A stretch of 64,000 nt of DNA from Acidimicrobiales bacterium (lineage in GTDB: Bacteria; Actinomycetota; Acidimicrobiia; Acidimicrobiales; Iamiaceae). Numbering within the stretch: position 1 is the first letter of the stretch; the number at the start of each line of letters is the position of its first letter. Shown here piece after piece: positions 32,675 to 44,954 of this stretch. Below the pieces are notes generated by a model that worked only from the letters and a program-made list of their open reading frames with translations, was not told the DNA's origin and did not search any database. Made by a program: the position numbers and the translations under genes. Location: positions 19,214 to 83,213 of the forward strand of contig JAUJOW010000012.1 in the NCBI GenBank assembly GCA_030447445.1, in the 5' to 3' direction.

Positions 32675-33067
32675 ATGGCCACGCTGTCGTTCGAAGGTGA
32701 GACCCACGGCGAGCTGGTGGTGAAGGTGCGCCGTTGGCTGGCGTCGCTCGAAGGGAGAGACGAGGGCTCCCTCACCCGGGTGGAGGCTGTCGAGCAGGGC
32801 GCCGAGCTGACCAAGGAGGCGCTGCGGGTCATCGCCTCGTCCGCCCCCGAGCCCATTGCCCAGAGCGAGCTCGTCAAGGCCCTGACGGCCATGGGGTACA
32901 AGGCCACCGACGCCACCAAGGAGGCCATCGTCGACGGGCTCGACAGCGTCGAGGAGATGACCGGGGGGAGCGTGGTCAGGATGGCGCGGGAGGCCGGGAA
33001 GTCGGTGGCCTACCAGATGAACTCCACCATCGCCCGACAGATCCTTCGGCAGCTCAAGACCCGCTGA
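32675..33067 (+). CDS. Conserved-looking small protein of unknown function
   Basis: Open frame MATLSFEGETHGELVVKVRRWLASLEGRDEG..., acidic/amphipathic, plausible spacing upstream of guaB3. Confidence 0.65.
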   Translation: MATLSFEGETHGELVVKVRRWLASLEGRDEGSLTRVEAVEQGAELTKEALRVIASSAPEPIAQSELVKALTAMGYKATDATKEAIVDGLDSVEEMTGGSVVRMAREAGKSVAYQMNSTIARQILRQLKTR

Positions 33068-33098
33068 GATCCTCTGCGACCCCCGTTAGTGTCGGCAG

Positions 33099-34208
33099 GT
33101 GGCCGAGGTCGACATCGGGATGGGCAAGGCGGCGCGGCGGGCCTACGAGCTCGACGACGTCGCCATCGTGCCCAGCCGGCGGACCCGCGATCCCGACGAC
33201 CTCGACCTCTCCTGGGAGATCGACGCGTTCCGGTTCGAGCTGCCGATCATGGCTTCGGCCATGGACGGGGCGGTCAGCCCGGCCACGGCTGTCGCCCTCG
33301 GCCACCTGGGCGGGGTGGGCGTGTTGAACCTCGAGGGCATCTGGACCCGCTACGAGGACCCCGAGCCGCTGCTGGCCGAGATCGCCTCCCTTCCCGACGA
33401 CGCCGTCGTGGCCCGGCTCCAGCAGATCTACGCCGAGCCGGTTCGTCCCGAGCTCATCGGTGAGCGGGTCCGCCGGATCCGCTCCGGCGGCGTGGTCTCC
33501 TGCGGAGCAGTCACCCCCCACCGGGTCGAGGAGCTCACCGAGGCCATCGTGGGGGCCGAGCTCGACCTCCTCGTGATCCAGGGCACGGTCGTCTCGGCCG
33601 AGCACGTCACCAAGGGGGCCGACGAGCCTCTCAACCTGAAGACGTTCGTCCGCCGGCTCGACCTGCCGGTGATCGTCGGCGGCTGCTCGAGCTACCAGGC
33701 CGCCCTCCACCTGATGCGCACGGGCGCCGCCGGTGTGCTCGTCGGCGTGGGTGCGGGGCGATCCTCCAGCACCCGACGGGTGCTCGGGACCGGCGTGGCC
33801 CAGGCCACGGCCATCGCCGACGCCCGCGCCGCCCGGATGCGCCACCTCGACGAGACCGGTGTGTACGTCCACCTCATCGCCGAGGGCGGCATGTCCACCG
33901 GAGGCGACATCGCCAAGGCGGTGGTGTGCGGGGCCGATGCCGTGATGCTCGGGGCTCCGGTGGCGGCCGCCGCTGAGGCCCCGGGCCGGGGACACCACTG
34001 GGGCCTCGCCGCCGCCCACCCCACCCTGCCGCGGGGCACCCGGGTCCGGGTCGGGACCCGCGGCTCGCTCGAGCAGATCCTCCTCGGTCCGGCGCCCGAC
34101 GACAGGGGTGACCTCAACCTGGTTGGCGGTCTGCGCCGGGCGATGGCGCTGTGCGGGCACGCCACGTTGAAGGAGCTCCAGAAGGCCGAGCTGGTCGTCA
34201 CCTCGTAG
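33099..34208 (+). CDS. guaB3: GuaB3 family IMP dehydrogenase-related protein
   Basis: [80 protein letters not shown]. Confidence 0.94.
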   Translation: MAEVDIGMGKAARRAYELDDVAIVPSRRTRDPDDLDLSWEIDAFRFELPIMASAMDGAVSPATAVALGHLGGVGVLNLEGIWTRYEDPEPLLAEIASLPDDAVVARLQQIYAEPVRPELIGERVRRIRSGGVVSCGAVTPHRVEELTEAIVGAELDLLVIQGTVVSAEHVTKGADEPLNLKTFVRRLDLPVIVGGCSSYQAALHLMRTGAAGVLVGVGAGRSSSTRRVLGTGVAQATAIADARAARMRHLDETGVYVHLIAEGGMSTGGDIAKAVVCGADAVMLGAPVAAAAEAPGRGHHWGLAAAHPTLPRGTRVRVGTRGSLEQILLGPAPDDRGDLNLVGGLRRAMALCGHATLKELQKAELVVTS

Positions 34209-34267
34209 CGGGCGGCCTCGCCGGCTGCGGTGGGCTGGGGGCGATGGGCGTCGGGATAGGTTGTGGC

Positions 34268-35823
34268 ATGACCCCTGCACCGGTCGGCGACCGCCCCGTC
34301 CTCGTCGTCGACTTCGGCGCTCAGTTCGCCCAGCTCATCGCCCGACGGGTGCGCGAAGCCCACGTCTACAGCGAGATCGTCCCCCACACGATCACGGCCG
34401 ACGAGCTGGCTGCCCGTCATCCGGCCGGGGTCATCTTCAGTGGTGGACCGAAGTCGGTGCACGTCGAAGGCGCGCCGGTGCTCGACCCGGCGGTCTACGA
34501 CCTCGGGGTCCCGGTGCTCGGCATCTGCTACGGCGCCCAACTGGTGGCATCACAGCTCGGTGGCGTGGTGGCCAGGACGGGGCGGGGCGAGTACGGGCGG
34601 ACCGAGCTCGAGGTGGTCCACGAGGGTGTCCTCTTCGGGGACGCCCCACCACCTCGCCAGCAGGTGTGGATGAGCCACTTCGACTCCATCACCACGCCGC
34701 CCGACGGGTTCACCGTCACGGGCCGGACGCCCGATGCGCCGGTGGCGGCCATGGAGCACGTCGGTCGGCGCGTGCACGCCGTGCAGTTCCACCCCGAGGT
34801 GGTGCACACGCCCCACGGCATGGAGATGCTCAAGCACTTCCTCTACGACGTGTGCGGGTGCCCGCCGTCGTGGACGATGACGTCGATCATCGAGGCGTCG
34901 GTCGACGCCATCCGTGACCAGGTCGGCCCCGGGCGGGCGATCTGTGGGTTGTCGGGCGGGGTGGACTCGGCGGTGGCCGCTGCGCTCGTGCACAAGGCCA
35001 TCGGCCACCAGCTCACGTGCGTGTTCGTCGACACCGGGCTCATGCGCCAGGGCGAGGGCGACCAGGTCGTCGAGACGTTCCGACGCCATCAGGGCATCGA
35101 GCTCATCCACGTCCGGGCCGCCGACCGCTTCTTCGACCGGCTGGCCGGCGTGGTCGACCCCGAGGAGAAGCGCAAGGTCATCGGCGAGGTGTTCATCCGG
35201 GTGTTCGAGGACGCCGCCGGTGGCATCGAGGACGCCCGCTTCCTCGTGCAGGGGACCCTCTACCCCGACGTCATCGAGTCCGGCGGTGGCAGTGGCGCGG
35301 CCACCATCAAGAGCCACCACAACGTGGGCGGCCTGCCCGAGGACCTCGACTTCGAGCTGGTGGAACCCCTGCGGACACTGTTCAAGGACGAGGTCCGCAA
35401 GGTCGGCGAAGAGCTCGGGCTCCCCGAGGAGATCGTCTGGCGCCAGCCCTTCCCCGGTCCTGGCCTGGGCGTGCGCATCATCGGTGCGGTCACCCCCGAG
35501 AAGGTGGCCACCCTCCAGCACGCCGACGCCATCGTCCGGGAGGAGATCAAGAAGGCGGACCTCGAGCGCGAGGTCTGGCAGGCCTTCGCCGTGCTCCCCG
35601 ACATCCGCACGGTCGGGGTGATGGGCGACGAGCGCACCTACGCTCACCCGATCGTCATCCGGGCCGTGACCAGCGAGGACGCCATGACCGCCGACTGGGC
35701 CCGGTTGCCGCCCGATCTGCTCGAACGCATGTCGAGCCGGATCATCAACGAGGTCCCCGGCATCAACCGCGCCGCCTACGACATCACCTCCAAGCCTCCC
35801 GGGACCCGGGACCATGGGAGTGA
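34268..35823 (+). CDS. guaA: GMP synthase; 3' end appears frameshifted (PPGT then expected WE* in another frame)
   Basis: [79 protein letters not shown]. Confidence 0.93.
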
Positions 35824-35872
35824 TGGGAGTGATCGGAGGTCCGGTGACCGGCCACGACTGCCGGACGGCGCC

Positions 35873-36659
35873 GTGAGCGAGCCGCTCGAGGGGTTCGCCG
35901 AGGACACCTTCGCCCACGACGGCACCACGCGTCGGGTGTTCGGCACGGTACCGGTCCCGCCGTGGTGGTCATCGCCGAGGTGCCCGGCATCACCCCGGCG
36001 GTGGCCGACTTCGCCCGGCGCGCCGCCTCCATCGGGTGCACCGCCGTGCTGCCGTCCCTGTTCGGGGTTCCGGCCGGGCGCCCTCGGTGCCCGCCGCCCT
36101 CTCGACCATCGTCCCGGCGTGTGTGTCCCGCGAGTTCACGGTGTTGGCCACCGGGCGGACGTCACCGGTGACGGTGTGGTTGCGAGCACTCGCCCGCCGG
36201 GAGCACGAGCGCTGCGGTGGGCCGGGCGTGGGCGTGGTCGGCATGTGCTTCACCGGCGGCTTCGCGCTGGCCATGATGGTCGACGACACCGTGCTGGCTC
36301 CGGTGCTCAGCCAGCCGTCCTTGCCCTTCGCCGTCACGCCCAAGCACAAGCGGGACCTCGGGGTGAGCGACACCGACCTGGCCCGGGTCAAGGAGCGGGT
36401 GGAGGACGGCGTGTGCGTCTTGGGGCTCCGCTTCACCGCCGATCGGCTGGCCCCGGCCGAGCGGTTCGCTCGCCTGCGCGAGGAGCTGGGTGACGGGTTC
36501 GTGGCCGTGGAGATCGACTCCTCGAGGGGCAATCCCCACGGCAACCCCCGTACCGCCCACTCCGTGCTCACCGAGCACCTGGTCGACGAGCCCGGCCATC
36601 CCACCCGCGAGGCGCTCGACCAGGTTCTCCAGCTCTTCCGGGACCGGCTGGTGGTGTGA
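35873..36659 (+). pseudogene. Dienelactone hydrolase family protein with two apparent 1-nt frameshifts
   Basis: Frame 1 [25 protein letters not shown], frame 2 [35 protein letters not shown], frame 3 [38 protein letters not shown]...[13 protein letters not shown]. Confidence 0.85.
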
Positions 36660-36678
36660 TGCCGTGCCCGAGGAGGGG

Positions 36679-37779
36679 TCAGCAGCCCGGGGGGCCGCCC
36701 TCGGCCGGCCCGGCCCGGCGGATCACGGTGGCCTCCGGGACGGGGTCGACGTCCCACTTCCGCACCTCGGCCACCTCGGCGGCGTCCTCGGTGAGCTGGC
36801 GGATGGGGTGGAGGCGGCGACGCCGGGCCAGCGAGACCGGCCCCACCTTGAGCGAGCCGTAGGCCAGGGCACCGAGGGGGATCGGCAACCAGAACTGGGC
36901 GAGCCGGTAGGTGACCACCGAGATGGTGGCGGTTCCCCGGTCGAGCCCGAAGCCGAGGAGGGTCGAGATGAGCACCGCCTCGACCACGCCCAGCCCGCCG
37001 GGGGTGATGGGGATGGCGGCGAGCACGTTGGCCAGGCCGAAGGCCACGATGAGCTCGACCACGCCCATCGTGGAGCCGAAGGCGCGGATGAACACCCACA
37101 GCGAGGCGGCATCGAGCAGCCAGAAGGTCAGCGACCAGAACACGGTGCGGCGGACGAGGGGCGGGTCGCTGGCCAGCTCCCGCAGCCGCGCCGCGATCTG
37201 GTTGAGCACCCGGGCGGCGGCGTCCTCCTCCACGAGGGGCAGGGGGCGGGCGATGGCCCGGATGACCCGCTCGGCTTGGTCCCGGCCCCGCATGAGCAGC
37301 ACGACGAGCCCGCCGAAGGCTCCGAGCAGGAGGAGCCCGACCAGCGCGGCGGAGCCGTAGGCGGGGTTGAACCCGTTGACCGGGATCGACACCAAGAGGG
37401 CCACCCACAGCAACAGGTTGAGGACGACGGCGGAACCGAGCCCCACGGTGGCCAGCGTGAACCCGGCGGCGGGGCGGGCCACGCCCGCTTCGGTGAGCAA
37501 GCGGTACCCGAGGGCGCCGCCGGCGGCGCTGCCCCCCGGAACCAGGTTGGTCACCGCCTTGGTGGACAACTGGATGCGGAACAAGGTGAGCCGGCTCACC
37601 GGGGCGTCGCCGGGCAGCGTGGCTCGCGTGAACCGGGTGTAGGCGGCGAACGCCGCCAGCTCCAGGCCGAGGGCCAGCACGAGCAGGAGGGGGTTCACCT
37701 GGCTGAGCAGGTGGGCAGCCCGCCGGGCGCCACCGAGCTGGGGAAGGACGAGGTGGTTGAACACGAGCAGGAAGGCCAC
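36679..37779 (-). CDS. YbhN/AglD-type flippase-like membrane protein (LPG synthase TM-region family)
   Basis: Polytopic protein with FRIQLSTKAVTNLVPGGSAAGGALGYRLL and AAIPITPGGLGVVEAVL; true start may be further upstream. Confidence 0.83.
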   Translation of the reverse strand: MAFLLVFNHLVLPQLGGARRAAHLLSQVNPLLLVLALGLELAAFAAYTRFTRATLPGDAPVSRLTLFRIQLSTKAVTNLVPGGSAAGGALGYRLLTEAGVARPAAGFTLATVGLGSAVVLNLLLWVALLVSIPVNGFNPAYGSAALVGLLLLGAFGGLVVLLMRGRDQAERVIRAIARPLPLVEEDAAARVLNQIAARLRELASDPPLVRRTVFWSLTFWLLDAASLWVFIRAFGSTMGVVELIVAFGLANVLAAIPITPGGLGVVEAVLISTLLGFGLDRGTATISVVTYRLAQFWLPIPLGALAYGSLKVGPVSLARRRRLHPIRQLTEDAAEVAEVRKWDVDPVPEATVIRRAGPAEGGPPGC

Positions 37780-38030
37780 GATCGACGCCGTCCGCTTCAG
37801 GTGCTTGCGGGTGTCGATGCGCCGGCGCTCGGCCGTGTCCGGTCCTTGGGCATGGCCGCCCCCATCGACCGACGCCGGCGGCGTCCCCTGCTCCGACGGT
37901 TGGTGACGTGCGATGGCGCGATTGTTCCAGCTACCGGCGGCGAGGACCGCCCCGGGCGCGGCCCCGCCGGCCCGGGCCTTGTTCGAGGGGCTCCGGGGCC
38001 ACCGTGCAACCCGTCGGTAGGGTGGGCGTG

Positions 38031-40264
<2,234 letters not shown>

Positions 40265-40267
40265 CAC

Positions 40268-40290
40268 GGTCGGCTCCGATTGAGCCGACC
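40268..40290 (+). terminator. Hairpin between pcrA and the acyl-CoA ligase gene, terminator-like but without a U-tract
   Basis: 9-bp stem GGTCGGCTC-CGATT-GAGCCGACC. Confidence 0.5.
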
Positions 40291-40315
40291 ACCGGTTGTC
40301 GAGTAGCACACACCC

Positions 40316-41833
40316 ATGCCCACCGTGACCCGAGCCATCCGGCGAGCCGGTCTGCTGCTGAAGCGGGACACCACGCTCGGTGTGGTCCTCGAGCGGCTGG
40401 CCGAGGTGCGGCCCGATCGCACGATGGTGACCGAGTCCGACGGCGGGCCGCATCTCACCGTCGGCGACGCTGCCGCCCTCGTCGACCGCTGGGCCGGCTC
40501 GGTGGCGGCCGCCGTCGATCCTGGCGCCGTCGTGGTCGTCGCCCTGCCCAACGGCTACGAGCAGCTCCTCGCCTGCCTGGCCGTGTCCCGGGCCGGTGCC
40601 GTGCCGGCGCCGGTCAACCCCCAGATGCGGGCCGAGGAGATCGACCACGTGGTGGCCGACTCCGATGCCGCCCTGGTGGTGCGGGAGAGCGCTGACCTGC
40701 GCGGAGCCGCTCCCCTCGGCGCCGCCGTCGCCGTCCCCGCCGATGCCGTGGCCGCCCTGTTCTACACGTCGGGCACGACCGGCACGCCGAAGGGAGTGGA
40801 GCTCACCCACCGGAGCCTCCTCGGCCAGCTCATGGCCGGCGTGGCCCTCCCCTCGGGCCTGCGGCGGGACGAGGCCGTGATGTCGCTGCCCATCGCCCAC
40901 ATCATGGGCTTCGCCGCCACCCTCGGGCTGGCCTGTGCCGGCATCCCGGTGTACTTCTTGCCGTCCTTCCACCCCGTGGCCGTGCTCGACGCCATCGAGT
41001 CCCGCCGGGCCTCGCTGTTCATCGGCGTCCCGGCCATGTACCGGATGCTGCTCGAGGCCGGGGCCGGCGACCGCGACCTGCGCTCCGTTCGGCTCTGGCT
41101 TTCGGGAGCCGACGCCATGCCTCCCGATCTGGCCGACCGGTTCAAGAAGATGGGAGCGACGGCCGAGCTGCCCCTTCTGGGAGCCGTCGGCGAGGCCGCC
41201 TTCGCCGAGGGCTACGGCATGGTCGAGACCGGTGGCGGGGTGGCGGCCCGCCTCTCCCCGCCGATGGTGGGGTTCGGGCGGGGGGCGTCGATGGGGGTGG
41301 CCCTACCCGGCTACCGCTTCAAGGTGGTGGACGACGACGGGGCCGAGGTCCGGCTGGGTTCCGTGGGCGAGCTGCTGGTGCGGGGGCCTGGGGTCCTGCG
41401 TGGCTACCACGGGGACGCCGGTGCGACCGCCGGAGCACTCACGGAGGACGGCTGGCTCCGCACCGGTGACCTCGCCCGCCTCGGGGCCCTGGGCACGGTC
41501 TTCTTCGTCGGTCGCAAGAAGGACGTGATCAAGCACGGCGGGTACTCGGTCTACGCCGTCGAGCTCGAGCATGTGATCGAGCAACACCCCGACGTGGCCG
41601 AGGCGGTGGTCGTGGCCCTGCCCGACGACCGCAAAGGGGAGGTGCCTGCGGCCGTGGTCCGCCTGCGCGACGGCGCCACCCTCGACGCCCCCGCCATGCG
41701 GGCCTGGGCCGACGAGCGGCTGAGCGAGTACAAGGTGCCGGTGCGATGGGTGGCGGTCGACGAGCTCCCGAGGACCGGCACCCGCAAGGTCCAACGGGCC
41801 GATCTGGTCGATCTCTTCGAGCCCCCGTCCTGA
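40316..41833 (+). CDS. AMP-dependent acyl-CoA synthetase/ligase
   Basis: FYTSGTTGTPKGVELTHRSL, EGYGMVETGGG, LRTGDLARLG, GRKKDVIKHGGYSVYAVELE. Confidence 0.92.
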   Translation: MPTVTRAIRRAGLLLKRDTTLGVVLERLAEVRPDRTMVTESDGGPHLTVGDAAALVDRWAGSVAAAVDPGAVVVVALPNGYEQLLACLAVSRAGAVPAPVNPQMRAEEIDHVVADSDAALVVRESADLRGAAPLGAAVAVPADAVAALFYTSGTTGTPKGVELTHRSLLGQLMAGVALPSGLRRDEAVMSLPIAHIMGFAATLGLACAGIPVYFLPSFHPVAVLDAIESRRASLFIGVPAMYRMLLEAGAGDRDLRSVRLWLSGADAMPPDLADRFKKMGATAELPLLGAVGEAAFAEGYGMVETGGGVAARLSPPMVGFGRGASMGVALPGYRFKVVDDDGAEVRLGSVGELLVRGPGVLRGYHGDAGATAGALTEDGWLRTGDLARLGALGTVFFVGRKKDVIKHGGYSVYAVELEHVIEQHPDVAEAVVVALPDDRKGEVPAAVVRLRDGATLDAPAMRAWADERLSEYKVPVRWVAVDELPRTGTRKVQRADLVDLFEPPS

Positions 41834-41839
41834 GCGCGC

Positions 41840-42370
41840 TCACTCCGGGGTTTCGCCGGACTCGATCACCGTGGTGGTGGTCGACGTGGTGGTGGGGCGG
41901 TCGTCGGCGTTGATGTCCACGTCGATGCGACCGTCGATCACCCGGACCGGGTAGCGCTCCAACCCCTTGCCGTCGGCCGGGGCGGTGAGGGAGTGGTCGC
42001 ACTCGGCCCGGAACCGCCGCTGCTCCTCCTGCCACTGCCACGGGCAGGAGCGGGGCTTGTCCGGCGGTTGGGCGCGGAAGGCGTACCAGCCGGTGTCGGG
42101 GTCGTCGCCGATGTGCTGCAGGATCAGGTCCCGGCTGCGCTCGCCGGATACGTCGCCGTAGAGGATGGGGCCCCGGTCGGCGATCTCGGCGGCGAGGCGC
42201 TCGGCCTTCCCGCCCTGGAACGTCTGGTCTCCGATGCGCAGCTCGGTGCTGGTGCGATCGGCCAGGACGACGCTGACCACGAACAGGCCACCCATGACCA
42301 GCGCCACCGCCGCCGTGCCGACGGCGAGGGCCCGGCCGGCGTGCCCCGACGACCGGGCGACAGGGCTCAT
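41840..42370 (-). CDS. Single-TM hypothetical protein with a Thr-rich C-terminus
   Basis: [61 protein letters not shown]. Confidence 0.65.
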   Translation of the reverse strand: MSPVARSSGHAGRALAVGTAAVALVMGGLFVVSVVLADRTSTELRIGDQTFQGGKAERLAAEIADRGPILYGDVSGERSRDLILQHIGDDPDTGWYAFRAQPPDKPRSCPWQWQEEQRRFRAECDHSLTAPADGKGLERYPVRVIDGRIDVDINADDRPTTTSTTTTVIESGETPE

Positions 42371-42426
42371 CGGTATGGTGCCGGCGATTGCGGGGCGGTC
42401 GGGGGCACCTGCCTAGTATCCCTGCC

Positions 42427-42840
42427 GTGCAGCGCCGCTTTCGAGTCGTCGTGGCCAAGCCCGGCCTCGACGGACACGATCGTGGTGTCAAGGTGATCGC
42501 TCGTGCGCTGCGCGACGCCGGGTTCGAGGTCATCTACACCGGCCTGTTCCAGTCCCCCCAGCAGATCGCCGAGGCGGTGCTGCAGGAGGACGCCGACGCC
42601 GTCGGCCTGTCGGTGCTCTCGGGGGCCCACATGACGTTGTTCCCCCGGGTCGTCGACGAGCTGTCGGCCCGGGGCCTCGACGACGTGGTCGTGTTCGGCG
42701 GCGGCATCGTCCCCGGTGCCGACATCGCCGAGCTGAAGGAGCGGGGCGTGGCCGAGGTCTTCACCCCGGGCGCCTCCATGGACGTCATCTGCGCCTGGCT
42801 CACCGAGGCCCTCGAGGCCCGGGAGACCCAGCTCTCCTAG
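42427..42840 (+). CDS. Stand-alone cobalamin (B12)-binding domain, methylmalonyl-CoA mutase C-terminal type
   Basis: [64 protein letters not shown]. Confidence 0.94.
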   Translation: MQRRFRVVVAKPGLDGHDRGVKVIARALRDAGFEVIYTGLFQSPQQIAEAVLQEDADAVGLSVLSGAHMTLFPRVVDELSARGLDDVVVFGGGIVPGADIAELKERGVAEVFTPGASMDVICAWLTEALEARETQLS

Positions 42841-42861
42841 ACCCCCACCCCGGAGACGACC

Positions 42862-44056
42862 GTGGACCTGTTCGAGTACCAGGGCAAGCAGTTCTTCGCG
42901 ACCTTCGACATCCCCGTGTCCCCTGGTGATGTGGCCACGACCGTCGACGAGGCCGTGGCCGTGGCCGAACGCCTCGCCGCCTACCCGGTGGTGGTGAAGG
43001 CCCAGGTGCAGGTGGGCGGCCGAACGCCTCGCCGCCTACCCGGTGGTGGTGAAGGCCCAGGTGCAGGTGGGCGGCCGGGGCAAGGCGGGCGGCATCAAGC
43101 TGGCGGCCACCGCCGACGAGGTGCGGGAGCACGCCGGCAACATCCTCGGCATGGACATCAAGGGCCACGTCGTCGAGCGGGTCTGGATCGAGCAGGCCTC
43201 CGACATCGCCGAGGAGTACTACGCCAGCTTCACCCTCGACCGGTCGGCCAAGCAGCACCTCGGGATGCTGTCGGCCCAGGGCGGGGTGGAGATCGAGGCC
43301 GTGGCCGACGCCGACCCCGACGCCATCGCCAAGGTCTGGGTCAACCCGGTCGACGGGCTCACCACCGAGGTCGCCCGCCGGTGGGTGGAGGCGGCCAAGC
43401 TGAACCCGGCCGCCACCGAGGGCGCCGTGGACATCCTCGTGAAGCTCTACCGGGCCTACGTCGAGGGCGACGCCGACCTGGTCGAGATCAATCCACTCAT
43501 CCTCACCCCCGAGGGCCGGGTCCACGCCCTCGACGCCAAGGTGACCCTGGACGGGAGCTCGGTCTTCCGCCACCCCGAGTACGCCACCTACGACGAGACC
43601 CAGGAACGGGACGAGCGGGAGGCGGCGGCCCACGCCCGCGGCCTGCAGTACGTCGGCCTGGACGGCAGCGTCGGCATCATCGCCAACGGCGCCGGGCTGG
43701 CCATGTCCACCGTCGACATCGTCAGCCAGGTCGGTGGCCGTCCGTCCAACTTCCTCGACATCGGCGGCGGTGCCAACGCCGACGTCATGTCCGGCGCCCT
43801 CGAGGTCATCAACAACGATCCCGAGGTGCGGGCCATCTTCATCAACATCTTCGGTGGCATCACCAAGGGCGAGGAGGTGGCCAACGGCATCGTGGCCGCC
43901 CTCGGGCGGGTCGAGATCTCCTCGCCCATCGTGGTCCGCCTCGACGGCACCAACGCCGAGCAGGGCCGGGCCATCCTGGCCGACAACGCCAGCGTCGTGA
44001 CCGAGCCCACCATGGTCCAGGCCGCCCGCAGCGCCGTCGAGCTCGCCAACCGGTAG
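42862..44056 (+). pseudogene. sucC: Succinate-CoA ligase beta subunit interrupted by a 55-bp exact tandem duplication
   Basis: MDLFEYQGKQFFATFDIPVSPGDV... then frame change, resumed by VVVKAQVQVGGRGKAGGIKLA...; deleting 55 bp gives a 1140-nt ORF. Confidence 0.95.
42963..43072 (+). repeat. Exact 55-bp tandem duplication inside sucC
   Basis: GGCCGAACGCCTCGCCGCCTACCCGGTGGTGGTGAAGGCCCAGGTGCAGGTGGGC at 42963-43017 and 43018-43072; period-55 identity runs on 5 nt (GGCCG). Confidence 0.98.
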
Positions 44057-44068
44057 GGAAGGGAACCC

Positions 44069-44953
44069 ATGTCGATCTTCGTGGACGAGACGACCAAGGT
44101 CGTCTACCAGGGTCTCACCGGCTCGCAGGGCCGGTTCTACGGCCTGCGCAACCGGGACTACGGCACCCAGGTGGTGGCCGGCACGAACCCCAAGAAGGCC
44201 GGGACGGACGTGGACGGGGTGCCCATCTACGCGTCGGTGGCCGACGCCCGGGACGCCACCGGGGCCACCACGTCGTGCGTGTTCATCCCGGCGCCCGGGG
44301 TGAGGGCGGCGGTCATGGAGGCGGCCGAGGCCGGCATGGACCTCGTCGTCGTCATCACCGAGGGCGTGCCTGCCCACGACGAGGCGTGGTTCTACAACAA
44401 GGTGAAGCGCGACTTCCCCGGCACCCGCATCCTCGGTCCCAACTGCCCGGGCATCATCAGCCCCGGCCGGTGCAACATCGGCATCACCGCCGGTGAGATC
44501 GCCACGCCGGGCGGTCCCGTCGGGATCGTCAGCCGGTCCGGGACGCTCACCTACCAGGCCCTCTACGAGCTGAAGCTCCAGGGCATCGGCGTGACCACGT
44601 GCGTGGGCATCGGCGGCGACCCCGTGCCCGGCACCTCCTTCATCGACTGCCTGGAGGCGTTCGAGGCCGACCCCGAGACCCGGGCGGTGATGATGATCGG
44701 CGAGATCGGCGGCACCGGCGAGGAGGAGGCGGCCGAGTTCATCGAGGCCAAGATGACCAAGCCGCTGTCGTCCTACATCGCCGGCGTGACCGCCCCGCCA
44801 GGCAAGAAGATGGGCCACGCCGGGGCCATCGTCTCGGGCGGCAAGGGCACGGCCAAGGCCAAGATGGACGCGTTGGTCGGCGCCGGGGTGGCCGTGGGCA
44901 ACAACCCGACCGAGGCCGGAGAGCTGATGGTCGAGATCGTTCGTTCCCTCTAG
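44069..44953 (+). CDS. sucD: Succinate-CoA ligase alpha subunit
   Basis: [69 protein letters not shown]. Confidence 0.96.
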   Translation: MSIFVDETTKVVYQGLTGSQGRFYGLRNRDYGTQVVAGTNPKKAGTDVDGVPIYASVADARDATGATTSCVFIPAPGVRAAVMEAAEAGMDLVVVITEGVPAHDEAWFYNKVKRDFPGTRILGPNCPGIISPGRCNIGITAGEIATPGGPVGIVSRSGTLTYQALYELKLQGIGVTTCVGIGGDPVPGTSFIDCLEAFEADPETRAVMMIGEIGGTGEEEAAEFIEAKMTKPLSSYIAGVTAPPGKKMGHAGAIVSGGKGTAKAKMDALVGAGVAVGNNPTEAGELMVEIVRSL

Positions 44954-44954
44954 G

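Noticed and set aside
34151-36493. 780-aa GuaA fusion protein
   Set aside because: Not a genuine fusion: reading past PPGT is out of frame and runs into a frameshifted dienelactone hydrolase gene.
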